Assembly: GCA_963848085.1 (NCBI GenBank)
Contig: CAWKCE010000005.1
Span: forward strand, 434,001 to 498,000
DNA: 64,000 nt
Direction: 5' to 3'
DNA from: CAWKCE01 sp032127035
GTDB taxonomy: Bacteria; Actinomycetota; Actinomycetes; JAHEKZ01
Every line of letters begins with the position of its first letter. Position 1 is the stretch's first letter. The position numbers and the translations under genes are program-made. Below are positions 32,992 through 43,163 of this stretch, one piece after another. The notes beneath the pieces are model-generated. The model saw only the letters and a program-made list of their open reading frames with translations. It did no database searches and had not been told where the DNA came from.

Positions 32992-33705
32992 TCACGAGAG
33001 CTCGGCACAGATCTGGCGGCCGACGGTTGCTCCGCCCTGCACCGCCGCCGCCACGAAGGTGACCCACTCGCCCACACCGGTTGGCGAGCCGGAGGCGAAC
33101 GCCGCGGCAGCCTGGCGGTAGCGGTCGGCCCCCAGGCGCAACAGGCCCTCCTCGGGGACGGTCAGCGCGTCCGGGTCGACCCCGCGCTGGACCAGGACCA
33201 GCCGCTGAGCCGCCCGGGCGACCAGGCCGTTCGCGTACTCGAACGGAGCCAGGGCGAGGAGCTCACCGTGCACCACGGCCGCGACAACGACGCCGGGTGC
33301 TCGCGTGGCGGTCACGGTGGCGGACAGCTGGGCCAACCGCGCGGATGTGTCCGGGTCGTCGTCGGGGCGGCCCAGGGCGTGGTCGGGCACCCCCCCGGCG
33401 GCCGCCAGGGTGTGCAGCCGAGCCAGCGCCTGCAGCGGCGCCCGACCCCAGACCTGAGACATCCCGCGCACCTCGCGCAGCATCCGCAGGGCGCCGGGCG
33501 ATGCGTCGCCGGGGAAGCTCGCCCCGTCACCAGCCAGGGCGGTCGTCGCCACGGCCGCCCGCCGCAGGGCCTCGGTCCGGACCTCTCGGCGACGCGTCTG
33601 CAGAACCCGCTCCTTGAGCAACCGGTCCACGGCGGCGCGCGAAGCGTCCACGGCCTCCCGGACTCCCGGCAGCTCGAGCAGCGGGGCGAGCGGGTCGTCG
33701 GTCAC
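32992..33705 (-). CDS. Conserved actinobacterial protein with degenerate Fic-like core
   Basis: 237 residues from GTG 33705. The helical protein carries VVHGELLALAPFEYANGLVA where a Fic AMP-transferase would have an H-PF-x-x-GNGR motif: the leading helix and PF are kept but the GNGR phosphate loop is not. Streptomyces relatives are often labelled oxidoreductase without evidence. It is therefore probably a catalytically dead Fic relative. Located between the HAD gene (convergent, 7 bp) and divergent acs. Confidence 0.72.
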   Translation of the reverse strand: MTDDPLAPLLELPGVREAVDASRAAVDRLLKERVLQTRRREVRTEALRRAAVATTALAGDGASFPGDASPGALRMLREVRGMSQVWGRAPLQALARLHTLAAAGGVPDHALGRPDDDPDTSARLAQLSATVTATRAPGVVVAAVVHGELLALAPFEYANGLVARAAQRLVLVQRGVDPDALTVPEEGLLRLGADRYRQAAAAFASGSPTGVGEWVTFVAAAVQGGATVGRQICAELS

Positions 33706-33853
33706 CGCAGCAGCGTCGCACCGCCGTACTCGTTGGTGCACGCGGGGTCGCCCGCCGACCCCTCCCCCCGGCGGGAGTGCTCCAGTACGTTCGACCCTGA
33801 CGGTGCGCGAGGGCGCCGAGCCAGGCGACCGCCGACATGAAGGAGTGGCTGCT

Positions 33854-35830
<1,977 letters not shown>

Positions 35831-35835
35831 TCCCT

Positions 35836-35915
35836 ACGCCAGGCCGCCACGCTCACCCCGCCGCCCGCGGGAGGGTGGCGGCCTGGCGTTGGTTTCAGCA
35901 GGGACCGGGGGAGGG
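35836..35915. repeat. 80-bp palindromic repeat, copy A
   Basis: 78 of 80 bases match 37987-38066. Inside it ACGCCAGGCCGCCAC and GTGGCGGCCTGGCGT form a perfect 15-bp stem around a 25-base GC-rich loop. It follows the acs stop by 5 bp and precedes the stop of the propeller gene by 18 bp, so it may also act as a terminator for both. Confidence 0.93.
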
Positions 35916-35933
35916 CTGCGGCCCGGAGAGGAA

Positions 35934-37364
35934 TTACGCGGTGCGTCGCCGGCCGCGGCGACCGGCGACGACTGCTGCCCGCACCCCGGCGATAGCCAGA
36001 CCGGCCAGCACCAGCCAGACCCAGTGGTCCCAGAGCCAGGGACCGCCGGTGCGCGGGTCGTACCAGGGCTGGTTCGGCGGGCCGGCGTCCCGGACCTGAC
36101 CACTGGCAAGGACATCGGCCGCCACCCGGGCGGTCATGTAGAACGAGCTCCCCTGCCCCAGGTCCGCCGCCGTCAGCGCCGTCACGCCCCCGGTGCTACC
36201 GGCCGCCGGATAGGCAACGAGTTGGCCCACGTAGTCGGCGCCGGAGGTCGAAGGGCTGGCCGCCCGCGGGCCCCTCAGCTCACTGAGTACGGGCGTCGAG
36301 CTGTCCCGCCAGCCCACGACCTCGGAGCCCACTCCCCCCGGTCCCAACTGGGTGCGTGAAAGGAGGCTTCCGTCGCTGACCGACCACACGGCGAGAGCAC
36401 GCGGCTCGGTGATCCCGGCCTGGTTGTCGCCGTTGGGGTCGAGCAGCCCCGCGAGGCGACTGCCGTCCGGGGAGAGTGCCCACGGCGACAGCCAGGTGTT
36501 GGTCGGCGTGGCCACAGCACCCAGCCGGCGGGCGCCGTCCTCGCCGATCGCAGCCAGTTCGATATCTGCGACTCCGGCGAGCGTACGACCCACGACGACC
36601 TCTCCGGTCGGGAGCCAGCCGAGCACCTGTTCGCCGTCCCACCGCGACTCGGGCAGCAGCCGCCCCGAAGCAGCCCTCGGATCGACCACGAACATCCGCG
36701 CGAGGGAGATCTCCGCGCCACCGTCCCGGCTTGTCACCACCTCCACCTGCCCGACTAGGAGGGCGCCGTCCGACGACCAGCGCACCGACTTGACCTCGCC
36801 CCCAAGCGGGGCTTCCGGCACCGGAATCCACCGGTTCCCCCCGTCGACCGCCGAGACCAGCTCGACGCCGAGGTCTCCCTGGCCGGCGCCACCACCCCCG
36901 ATCGCGACCGTCAGGCCGTCGGGCGAGAGGTCGACGCCGCTGTTGGACCCGCTGCCAGTCGTCACCGGCGCGACGAAGCGGTACTCGTCGCTGTCGGCGC
37001 CTACGGCCATCCACGACGTCGCACCGTTCACGATCGGCCCCGAGTACACCAGAGCCACCCGGCCGATCGGAGCCTGTTTCAGCGAGAGCACCTGCTCGCG
37101 GGACGGGTAGATCTGGTCGGGCAGCGAGCCCGGTCCGCCGGCCGGGTCGACGGGGGACGTCCGAACCATCACGGCGATTGACATGACCGCCAGAACCATC
37201 GCGACGGCCGCTGCCGACCCGGCGACCGTCCACGCCTGGCGCCGGCGGCGGCCCGCTTCCGCCCGTGCGGCGTGCCCCAGCACGACGGTCCGCGTCGCTG
37301 AGTGCTCACCCGCCCCCATCTGGGCAACGTCGTGCAGCGCCTCGCGCAGGCTCGGTCCGGTCAT
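35934..37364 (-). CDS. Membrane-anchored beta-propeller-like protein, putative SigE-type partner
   Basis: 476 residues; its start overlaps the sigma gene stop by 4 bp (ATGA). Cytosolic N-terminus of about 45 residues, a membrane helix at about 46-68 (AGSAAAVAMVLAVMSIAVMV), a large extracytoplasmic part with WD40/TolB-like repeats (GVDLSPDGLTVAIGGGG, VRWSSDGALLVGQ, WALSPDGSRLAGLLDPNGD) and a second helix at the C-terminus (WVWLVLAGLAIAGVRAAVV) ending in basic residues. Position and topology suggest an anti-sigma or sensor, but no HxxxCxxC zinc motif is present. Confidence 0.8.
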   Translation of the reverse strand: MTGPSLREALHDVAQMGAGEHSATRTVVLGHAARAEAGRRRRQAWTVAGSAAAVAMVLAVMSIAVMVRTSPVDPAGGPGSLPDQIYPSREQVLSLKQAPIGRVALVYSGPIVNGATSWMAVGADSDEYRFVAPVTTGSGSNSGVDLSPDGLTVAIGGGGAGQGDLGVELVSAVDGGNRWIPVPEAPLGGEVKSVRWSSDGALLVGQVEVVTSRDGGAEISLARMFVVDPRAASGRLLPESRWDGEQVLGWLPTGEVVVGRTLAGVADIELAAIGEDGARRLGAVATPTNTWLSPWALSPDGSRLAGLLDPNGDNQAGITEPRALAVWSVSDGSLLSRTQLGPGGVGSEVVGWRDSSTPVLSELRGPRAASPSTSGADYVGQLVAYPAAGSTGGVTALTAADLGQGSSFYMTARVAADVLASGQVRDAGPPNQPWYDPRTGGPWLWDHWVWLVLAGLAIAGVRAAVVAGRRGRRRTA

Positions 37365-37879
37365 TGCGCGGCCTCCTCAACTTCCACGCCGCCACACAGA
37401 GCGGTCAGCTCCGGAGCGACTTGGCGAAGCCGTCCCAGCGCACGGTGCACCTGCGACTTGACCGTCCCCACCGAGCACCCGAGCGCGTGCGCCGCTTGCT
37501 GCTCGGTGAGGTCGTCGTAGAACCTCAGGACCAGCACCGCTCGCTGCTTCGGCGTCAGCTGCCGCAGCGCAGCATCGAGCACCAGGCGCTGGTCGAGGTC
37601 GCCACGCCCGTCGGCCACCCGCTCCGGAACCTGCTCCATGACGACCTCCGCAACCTTGCGCCGCCGCCACCACGAGACGTTCTCCCGCACCATCGCCTGC
37701 CTCACGTACGCCTCAGGCGACCCGCTGCGCACCCGGGGCCAGTGACGGGCGGTACTCGCCAACGACGTCTGCACCAGGTCCTCGGCCAACTGCCGGTCGC
37801 CGGTGAGCAGGTAGGCGGTACGCAGCAGCGCCGGTCCCCGCGCGACGACGAACGCGTCGAACCCCTCGTACCGGTCCAC
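37361..37879 (-). CDS. SigE-family ECF RNA polymerase sigma factor
   Basis: 172 residues from GTG 37879 with AGGGGG upstream. The start FDAFVVARGPALLRTAYLLT and DRQLAEDLVQTSLASTARHW mark region 2; LTPKQRAVLVLRFYDDLTE and HALGCSVGTVKSQVHRALGR mark region 4. Typical of the actinobacterial SigE-like subgroup. Coupled to the membrane protein gene and preceded by an ECF-type promoter, consistent with autoregulation. Confidence 0.93.
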   Translation of the reverse strand: MDRYEGFDAFVVARGPALLRTAYLLTGDRQLAEDLVQTSLASTARHWPRVRSGSPEAYVRQAMVRENVSWWRRRKVAEVVMEQVPERVADGRGDLDQRLVLDAALRQLTPKQRAVLVLRFYDDLTEQQAAHALGCSVGTVKSQVHRALGRLRQVAPELTALCGGVEVEEAAQ

Positions 37880-37900
37880 TGCTCACCCCCTCACCTGTGG

Positions 37901-37927
37901 AAACGCTCAACTGGCTGCAGAAGGTTG
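37901..37927 (-). promoter_or_regulatory. ECF-type autoregulatory promoter candidate
   Basis: On the minus strand CAACC (37927-37923) and CGTTT (37905-37901) are separated by 17 bases, the AAC/CGT pattern of ECF sigma promoters, 21 bp before the sigma gene start. Confidence 0.5.
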
Positions 37928-37979
37928 TCACGGTCCCGCGACTTCCTGGATCGACGCTTGGGTACGAGCAGGACAGTCC

Positions 37980-38087
37980 GAAACCAACGCCGGGCCGCCA
38001 CGCTTACCCCGCCGCCCGCGGGAGGGTGGCGGCCTGGCGTTGGTTTCAGCAGGGACCGGGGGAGGGTGGCGGTGTGGCGTTGGTTTC
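37980..38087. repeat. 80-bp palindromic repeat, copy B, with extended stem and extra arm
   Basis: 37987-38066 matches copy A (two differences). Here the palindrome is longer: GAAACCAACGCC-x-GGCCGCCAC at 37980-38001 pairs with the right arm over 22 positions with one G:T. A third right-arm copy (GTGGCGGTGTGGCGTTGGTTTC, two differences) follows up to 38087. It lies between the sigma promoter and nhaA. Confidence 0.92.
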
Positions 38088-38131
38088 CGGGGTGGTGACC
38101 GGAGAGGCGCGGTCAGACCAGGGTTCATAGG

Positions 38132-39433
38132 GTGGGCCGGGTGACCCCGCCGTCCCCGACCTCCCCACCGCAGCCGCCGAGCGGTCCGCGTCAGGTGCTG
38201 CTGGCCCGCCTGCCGCTCAGCGAGAGCCGCTTCCTCGCCGACGCACTGCGCCAGGAGACGGTTGGAGGCGCCCTCCTTCTCCTCGGAGCGATCGCCGGCA
38301 TCGTGCTGGCGAACTCCCCTGCCCAGGACTGGTACTTCGAGCTGCGCGACACCGTCATCGGGCCGGCGTCACTCAACCTCGACCTGACCGTCGAGACCTG
38401 GGCCAAGGACGGTCTGCTCGCCATCTTCTTCTTCGTCGCCGGCCTGGAGCTCAAGCGTGAGCTAGTCGTCGGTAACCTCCGCGACCCCGCCCAAGCCGTC
38501 CTGCCCATCGTCGCCGCCCTCGGCGGGATGGTGGTGCCCGCCCTGGTCTTCCTGGTCGTCGCCGCCCGCACCGACGGGGCCGCCGCCGGCTGGGCCGTCC
38601 CAATGGCCACCGACATCGCCTTCGCCCTCGCCGTGCTCGCCGTCGTCGGCTCCCACCTTCCGGCGTCACTGCGTGCCTTCCTGCTCACGCTTGCTGTCGT
38701 GGACGACATGGGCGCCATCACGGTCATCGCGATCTTCTACACCGACTCCTTCCACCTGGCGGCCTTCCTGGCTGCGCTCGGCCTGCTGGCCGTCTATGCC
38801 TACGTGCAGCACCGGCGGGTCCACGTCTGGTGGGTGTACCTCCCCATCGCCCTGCTCACGTGGTACGCCATGCACGAGGCCGGCATCCACGCCACCGTCG
38901 CCGGGGTCCTGCTCGGCCTGCTCACCCGCGTGCGGCCGGACCCGGGTGAGGACCACTCCCCGGCCGAGGACCTGGAGCACCGTGTCCGCCCGCTGTCGGC
39001 CGGCGTCGCGGTGCCGGTGTTCGCGTTCCTGGCCGCCGGCGTGGTCCTGAACCGGGACGCGTTCGGAGCGGCGATCAGTGACGCCGCAGCCGTTGGTGTC
39101 GTCGCGGGCCTGGTCGTCGGCAAGTTCGTCGGTGTGTTCGGCGGCTCATGGCTCACCGCACGCTTCACCCGGGCTGAGCTCGACACCGACCTGTCCTGGA
39201 CCGACATGGCGGGGTTGGCCCTTCTGTCGGGTATCGGGTTCACCGTCTCCCTGCTCATCACCGAGCTCGCCTTCGTCGACCAGCTCGCCCGCGCTGAGCA
39301 CGTGAAGGCCGGAGTCCTCATCGGCTCGGTGCTGGCCGCCGTCCTGGCGGCGGTGATCCTGAAGAGACGCGACCGCGTCTACCGGCGCCTCGAGGCCGAC
39401 AACCGGCCGGACCTCGACGCGCAAACCGGCTGA
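38132..39433 (+). CDS. nhaA: Na+/H+ antiporter NhaA
   Basis: 433 residues from GTG 38132; GTG 38141, behind AGGGTGG, is equally possible. NhaA features: FFFVAGLELKRELVVGNLRD, AVPMATDIAFALAVLAVVGS, the ion-binding Asp pair in LAVVDDMGAITVIAIFYTD, and GIGFTVSLLITELAF near the C-terminus. About 11-12 membrane helices. Exports Na+ in exchange for protons at alkaline pH. Confidence 0.95.
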   Translation: MGRVTPPSPTSPPQPPSGPRQVLLARLPLSESRFLADALRQETVGGALLLLGAIAGIVLANSPAQDWYFELRDTVIGPASLNLDLTVETWAKDGLLAIFFFVAGLELKRELVVGNLRDPAQAVLPIVAALGGMVVPALVFLVVAARTDGAAAGWAVPMATDIAFALAVLAVVGSHLPASLRAFLLTLAVVDDMGAITVIAIFYTDSFHLAAFLAALGLLAVYAYVQHRRVHVWWVYLPIALLTWYAMHEAGIHATVAGVLLGLLTRVRPDPGEDHSPAEDLEHRVRPLSAGVAVPVFAFLAAGVVLNRDAFGAAISDAAAVGVVAGLVVGKFVGVFGGSWLTARFTRAELDTDLSWTDMAGLALLSGIGFTVSLLITELAFVDQLARAEHVKAGVLIGSVLAAVLAAVILKRRDRVYRRLEADNRPDLDAQTG

Positions 39434-39501
39434 TCAGTGGGGCGGGGCTCGATCCGGCCGAGCGGATCGGCCAGGATGGGGCGCAGACCCGAGGAGGACC
39501 C

Positions 39502-39939
39502 ATGACCACCACCGACCAGCGGGCCGAGTCCGACGAGCGGCCGACCCTCGGTGCGCTCGTCGCCATGATCACGCGCGAGCTGAGCCTGCTCGTCCGCGGT
39601 GAGATCGACCTGGCCAAGGCCGAGATGAAGCGCTCGGCACGCAACGGCGCGCTGGGTGGCGGCCTGCTCGCAGCTGCCGCTGCCTTGCTGGTCATGGTCG
39701 GTCTGCTCGTGACCTGGGCCGCGGTGTACGGGCTTGCCGCCGGCACCGGCCTGCCGTTGTGGGGGTCATTCCTGATCGTCGCGGGTTTCTACCTGATCAT
39801 CGCCGTCGTTCTGGGCCTGGTGGGCGTGCTGTCGCTGAAGAAGGCCAAGGGGCCCGAGCAGGCCGTCGCCGAGATGCAGCGCACGAAGGAGATCCTTCAG
39901 GGCGTGGTGCCCGCCTCCGCGCCCCCTCCGAACCCGTGA
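39502..39939 (+). CDS. Phage-holin-family (Holin-X type) membrane protein
   Basis: 145 residues, ATG with GAGGAGG upstream. An amphipathic N-terminus (TLGALVAMITRELSLLVRGE) precedes two hydrophobic helices (GGLLAAAAALLVMVGLLVTW and FLIVAGFYLIIAVVLGLVGV). Despite the family name these are chromosomal actinobacterial membrane proteins; there is no phage gene nearby. Head of a three-gene set coupled by GTGA and ATGA overlaps. Confidence 0.85.
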   Translation: MTTTDQRAESDERPTLGALVAMITRELSLLVRGEIDLAKAEMKRSARNGALGGGLLAAAAALLVMVGLLVTWAAVYGLAAGTGLPLWGSFLIVAGFYLIIAVVLGLVGVLSLKKAKGPEQAVAEMQRTKEILQGVVPASAPPPNP

Positions 39940-40844
39940 CCGAAAGCATCGAGGTCCCCGGACCCTGGCAGCACCGCCAGGTGACGGCACGCGGCACGCG
40001 GTTCCATGTGGCCGAAGCCGGCGACGGCCCACTCGTGCTCTTCCTCCACGGGTTCCCCGAATTCTGGTGGGCCTGGCGACACCAACTGCCCGCGTTCGCG
40101 GCGTCGGGCTACCGCGCCGTCGCCGTCGACCTGCGAGGGGTGGGCGCCAGCGACCACCCGCCCCGTGGCTACGACATCCCGTCGCTCGCCGACGACATTG
40201 CCGGCGTGATCCGGGCGCTCGGAGCCGAGGACGCCGTCGTCGTCGGACACGACTGGGGCGGGCTCCTCGGCTGGACGCTGGGGAGCCAGCACCCGGAGCT
40301 TGTCCGACGGCTGGTCGTGCTGTCGGCGGCGCACCCGCGACGGCTGCGCACGGCCACACTGACCAGTCCGGGCCAGCTCCTCGCCTCGCGGTACGCGCTG
40401 CGGATGCAGCTCCCCTGGCTGCCGGAGCGCCGTATGGCGAACGACTCGGGCAGCTACGTCGGGGACCTGCTCCGGGCCTGGAGCGCGCCCGGCTGGCCGG
40501 ACGAGGAGACCGCCGACCGCTACCGAGCGGCGATGCAGGTCGGCAACACCGCCTACTGCTTCACCGAGTACCACCGCTGGGCCGTCCGGTCGCTGGTCCG
40601 CGTCGACGGGCTCAGCTTCGCCCGCCGGATGCGCGCGCCCGTCGCAGCACCTGTGCTGCAGATCCACGGCGCCCTCGACCCCTGCGTCCTCCCGGCGACC
40701 GCAGCCGGCGACAGCGCATTCGTCAGCGGTTCGTACCGCTGGCACGAGCTACCGGACGTCGGTCACTTCCCGCACGAGGAGGCACCCGCTACGGTCAACT
40801 CCCTGGTGACCACGTGGCTGGACGAGGTGGAGCCCGCACTATGA
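39936..40844 (+). CDS. Alpha/beta hydrolase, epoxide-hydrolase-like (EphE type)
   Basis: 302 residues from GTG 39936, overlapping the previous stop. Oxyanion motif HGFPEFWWAWRHQLP (HGxP), nucleophile Asp in VVGHDWGGLLGW, and His in DVGHFPHEEAP. Asp as nucleophile with HGxP fits epoxide hydrolases. Substrate not evident. The order holin-family, EphE-like, MarP matches the mycobacterial arrangement. Confidence 0.9.
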   Translation: MTESIEVPGPWQHRQVTARGTRFHVAEAGDGPLVLFLHGFPEFWWAWRHQLPAFAASGYRAVAVDLRGVGASDHPPRGYDIPSLADDIAGVIRALGAEDAVVVGHDWGGLLGWTLGSQHPELVRRLVVLSAAHPRRLRTATLTSPGQLLASRYALRMQLPWLPERRMANDSGSYVGDLLRAWSAPGWPDEETADRYRAAMQVGNTAYCFTEYHRWAVRSLVRVDGLSFARRMRAPVAAPVLQIHGALDPCVLPATAAGDSAFVSGSYRWHELPDVGHFPHEEAPATVNSLVTTWLDEVEPAL

Positions 40845-41326
40845 GTCCCTCGACGCCCCGCGACCGCGATCCCGAGGGCCGGCCCCGGAACGCGCGCCCC
40901 CGCGACGCCGCCGGTCGGCCGCTTCCGGTGGACGCTGACGGCGTGACGCCAGTCGACGAGACGCGCGAGCGCTCGCCCGAGGAGGCGTGCCACGAGGCAC
41001 GTCGGCTGATCGACGACGGCCGTCCGTTCGCCGCCCACGAGGTCTTCGAGGGCATGTGGAAACGCGCCGACAACCCCGGCGACCAGGCTCTGTGGCGAGG
41101 GCTCACTCAGCTGATGGTCGGCCTCACCCACCACCAGCGGGGCAACGACGTCGGCGCCGCGACCCTGCTGGATCGCGGCGCGGAGTCTCTGCCGGCCGCA
41201 ACGGACGTGCCCGGCATCGACCCAGCGGCCTGGGCGACGTGGGGCCGGCGAGCAGCCGAACAGGTCCGCGGTGGCGGAGATCCCCCGCCCCCTCCGGCGC
41301 TGGGACGCCCCGCCGCGGGGCCCTAG
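40841..41326 (+). CDS. DUF309 domain protein
   Basis: 161 residues; ATG 40841 overlaps the hydrolase stop (ATGA). After a charged, disordered N-terminus comes the helical DUF309 core: ACHEARRLIDDGRPFAAHEV, FEGMWKRAD and LWRGLTQLMVGLTHHQRGN. Function unknown. The proline-rich tail ends by overlapping the convergent MarP stop by 4 bp. Confidence 0.87.
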   Translation: MSPSTPRDRDPEGRPRNARPRDAAGRPLPVDADGVTPVDETRERSPEEACHEARRLIDDGRPFAAHEVFEGMWKRADNPGDQALWRGLTQLMVGLTHHQRGNDVGAATLLDRGAESLPAATDVPGIDPAAWATWGRRAAEQVRGGGDPPPPPALGRPAAGP

Positions 41327-42501
41327 ACGCAGCGACCGGTGTCGACTGGCTCCGAGGCAGCTACGCCGGCACTCACCGCGGTCGCCACCTGACGCGCGGT
41401 CATCGCGTAGCCGGTGGAGTCATGGTCGAGTGAGCTGGCGAACACGATGCCGATCACGCGCCCCGTCGCGTCCAGCACCGGACCACCCGAGTTCCCCGGC
41501 CGGACCTCGGCCCGCAGCGCAAGGATCTGCCGAACGACGGTTCCCGTGCCGTAGATGTCGTTCCCGCTGGCCAGCTGAACGTCGCGGATCTTGCCCGCTA
41601 CGGCCGTCAGAGGTCCGTCCTCCGGGTACCCAACCACTGCGACGTTCTCGCCGCGCAGCGCTTCCTGGTCGAAGGCCAGCGGTCCGGCCGGAAGGTCCGG
41701 CACGGCGAGCACGGCGAGGTCGAGCTCGGGGTCGAAGTAGACGACGCGAGCCGGGTAGCCCTTCCCGTCACCCCCCACGTACAGCACCGGCCGCACCACG
41801 CCGGCCACGACATGTGCGTTGGTCAGAACGCGCTCCGGTGCGTACGCGAAACCGCTGCCCTCCAGCTGGCGGTCGCAGCTGGCCGGTCCGACGATCTTCA
41901 CCGTCTCCGCGGCCGAGGCCTTCACCGCCTCCCGGCGCAGGATGCGGGCGTCCGGAGCCCCGACCGGAGCGACCTGCTCCGGGCCGAACCCGGCAAACAC
42001 GTCCGGAAACCCGCTGTTGCCCCACAGCAGCTGGAGCTCCGCCGTGGCGGTGTGCGCCGAGTCCGGCATGAGCTGGTCGACGAACCCCAATACCTGTGAC
42101 TGGCGCACATCCCGCGCCACCGAGCTCTTGTTGCCGTGCACGAGCAGATCGGCGGAGAACCACGCGACCACCAGCAGCGAGAGCACCGCCAAGACGGAGC
42201 CGGCGGCCGCGTCGAGCTTGACTGCCGGCTTCCAGGTCATCCCCTCGCGGATCCGCTTGCCAAGCAGGCCGACGAGCACCTGCCCGCCCATTGCGCACAG
42301 GAACACCACCGCCAGCGCCACGACGGCAGCACCGACTCCGGGGTTCCAGGAGCCGGCGATCCGCGGCGCCAGCCACAGACCCCCGGCAGCGCCCACCAGG
42401 AACCCGATCAGCGACAGCAGCCCGTACACGAACCCGCGACGCCACCCTAACCACGCGAACACGAGCATGGCCACGACGAGGACGAGGTCGACGATGTTCA
42501 T
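41323..42501 (-). CDS. marP: MarP-type membrane serine protease (CvpA plus trypsin domains)
   Basis: 392 residues from ATG 42501, overlapping the Nudix stop (ATGA). Four N-terminal helices form a CvpA-like domain (VDLVLVVAMLVFAWLGWRRG, LLSLIGFLVGAAGGLWLAP). The periplasmic trypsin-like domain has His in VLTNAHVVAGV, Asp in DPELDLAVLAV and Ser in EVRPGNSGGPVL; two cysteines (SCDRQ and the C-terminal GRCV) could form the stabilising disulfide known for MarP. In mycobacteria it is required for acid resistance. Confidence 0.93.
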   Translation of the reverse strand: MNIVDLVLVVAMLVFAWLGWRRGFVYGLLSLIGFLVGAAGGLWLAPRIAGSWNPGVGAAVVALAVVFLCAMGGQVLVGLLGKRIREGMTWKPAVKLDAAAGSVLAVLSLLVVAWFSADLLVHGNKSSVARDVRQSQVLGFVDQLMPDSAHTATAELQLLWGNSGFPDVFAGFGPEQVAPVGAPDARILRREAVKASAAETVKIVGPASCDRQLEGSGFAYAPERVLTNAHVVAGVVRPVLYVGGDGKGYPARVVYFDPELDLAVLAVPDLPAGPLAFDQEALRGENVAVVGYPEDGPLTAVAGKIRDVQLASGNDIYGTGTVVRQILALRAEVRPGNSGGPVLDATGRVIGIVFASSLDHDSTGYAMTARQVATAVSAGVAASEPVDTGRCV

Positions 42502-43163
42502 CGGCCGGTCTCCTCTCCGGTGGCACCCCGGTGTTCCGGGTCGGCGATGGGCTGCACGCGCGAGCGGTCCCAGGACCGCTCCCAACCCGACAAGTAGATC
42601 AGCCGATCGAGCAATCCCCCGGTAAAGCCCCACACCACAAGGCCACGAACTTCGAAAGCCGGCCCGACGTATCCGCTCGGATGGCGGACCCGCAACCGGT
42701 TCGCGGGGTCGGTCAGCTCCACCAGCGGCACCCGGTGTACCGAGGCCACCTCCGCGGCGTCCACCGCACGGACCGAGGTCGGAGCCCGCCACCAGCCGAT
42801 CACCGGGGTGACCACGTACCCGCTGGGAGGCAGGTACAGGTCGGGGAGCACCGCGACCACCTCGACACCGCCCGGGTCAAGCCCGGTCTCCTCGGCGGCC
42901 TCGCGCAGCGCAGCAGCAACCGGGCCGTCGTCCTCCGGGTCGACCGCACCGCCAGGGAAGGCCGGCTGACCGGCGTGGCTCCGCATGTCGTGCGCACGCT
43001 CGATCAGCAGCACATCGGGGCCGTCGTCGCCATCACCGAACAGGACCAGCACCGCCGACCGGCGCTCGGCGTCGCCGGGAGGGGTGAACCGGGACAGGTC
43101 CAGCGCCGCTACCCCGGTGGCCGCGGCCACCAGGGGCTGGAGCCACACGGGAAGCGACGTCAC
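42498..43163 (-). CDS. Nudix hydrolase, CoA-pyrophosphatase-like
   Basis: 221 residues, GTG start overlapping the TlpA-like stop. The Nudix box is split across GGAVDPEDDGPVAAALREAA and EETGLD, preceded by SHAGQPAFPGG as in CoA diphosphatases (NudL-like). Probably hydrolyses CoA or a related nucleotide diphosphate. Member of the coupled series nth-TlpA-Nudix-marP. Confidence 0.88.
   Translation of the reverse strand: MTSLPVWLQPLVAAATGVAALDLSRFTPPGDAERRSAVLVLFGDGDDGPDVLLIERAHDMRSHAGQPAFPGGAVDPEDDGPVAAALREAAEETGLDPGGVEVVAVLPDLYLPPSGYVVTPVIGWWRAPTSVRAVDAAEVASVHRVPLVELTDPANRLRVRHPSGYVGPAFEVRGLVVWGFTGGLLDRLIYLSGWERSWDRSRVQPIADPEHRGATGEETGR

Noticed and set aside
39502..39939. Prophage, because of a holin-family gene
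   Set aside because: The family is a normal chromosomal component in actinobacteria, and no endolysin, capsid, integrase or other phage gene is nearby.
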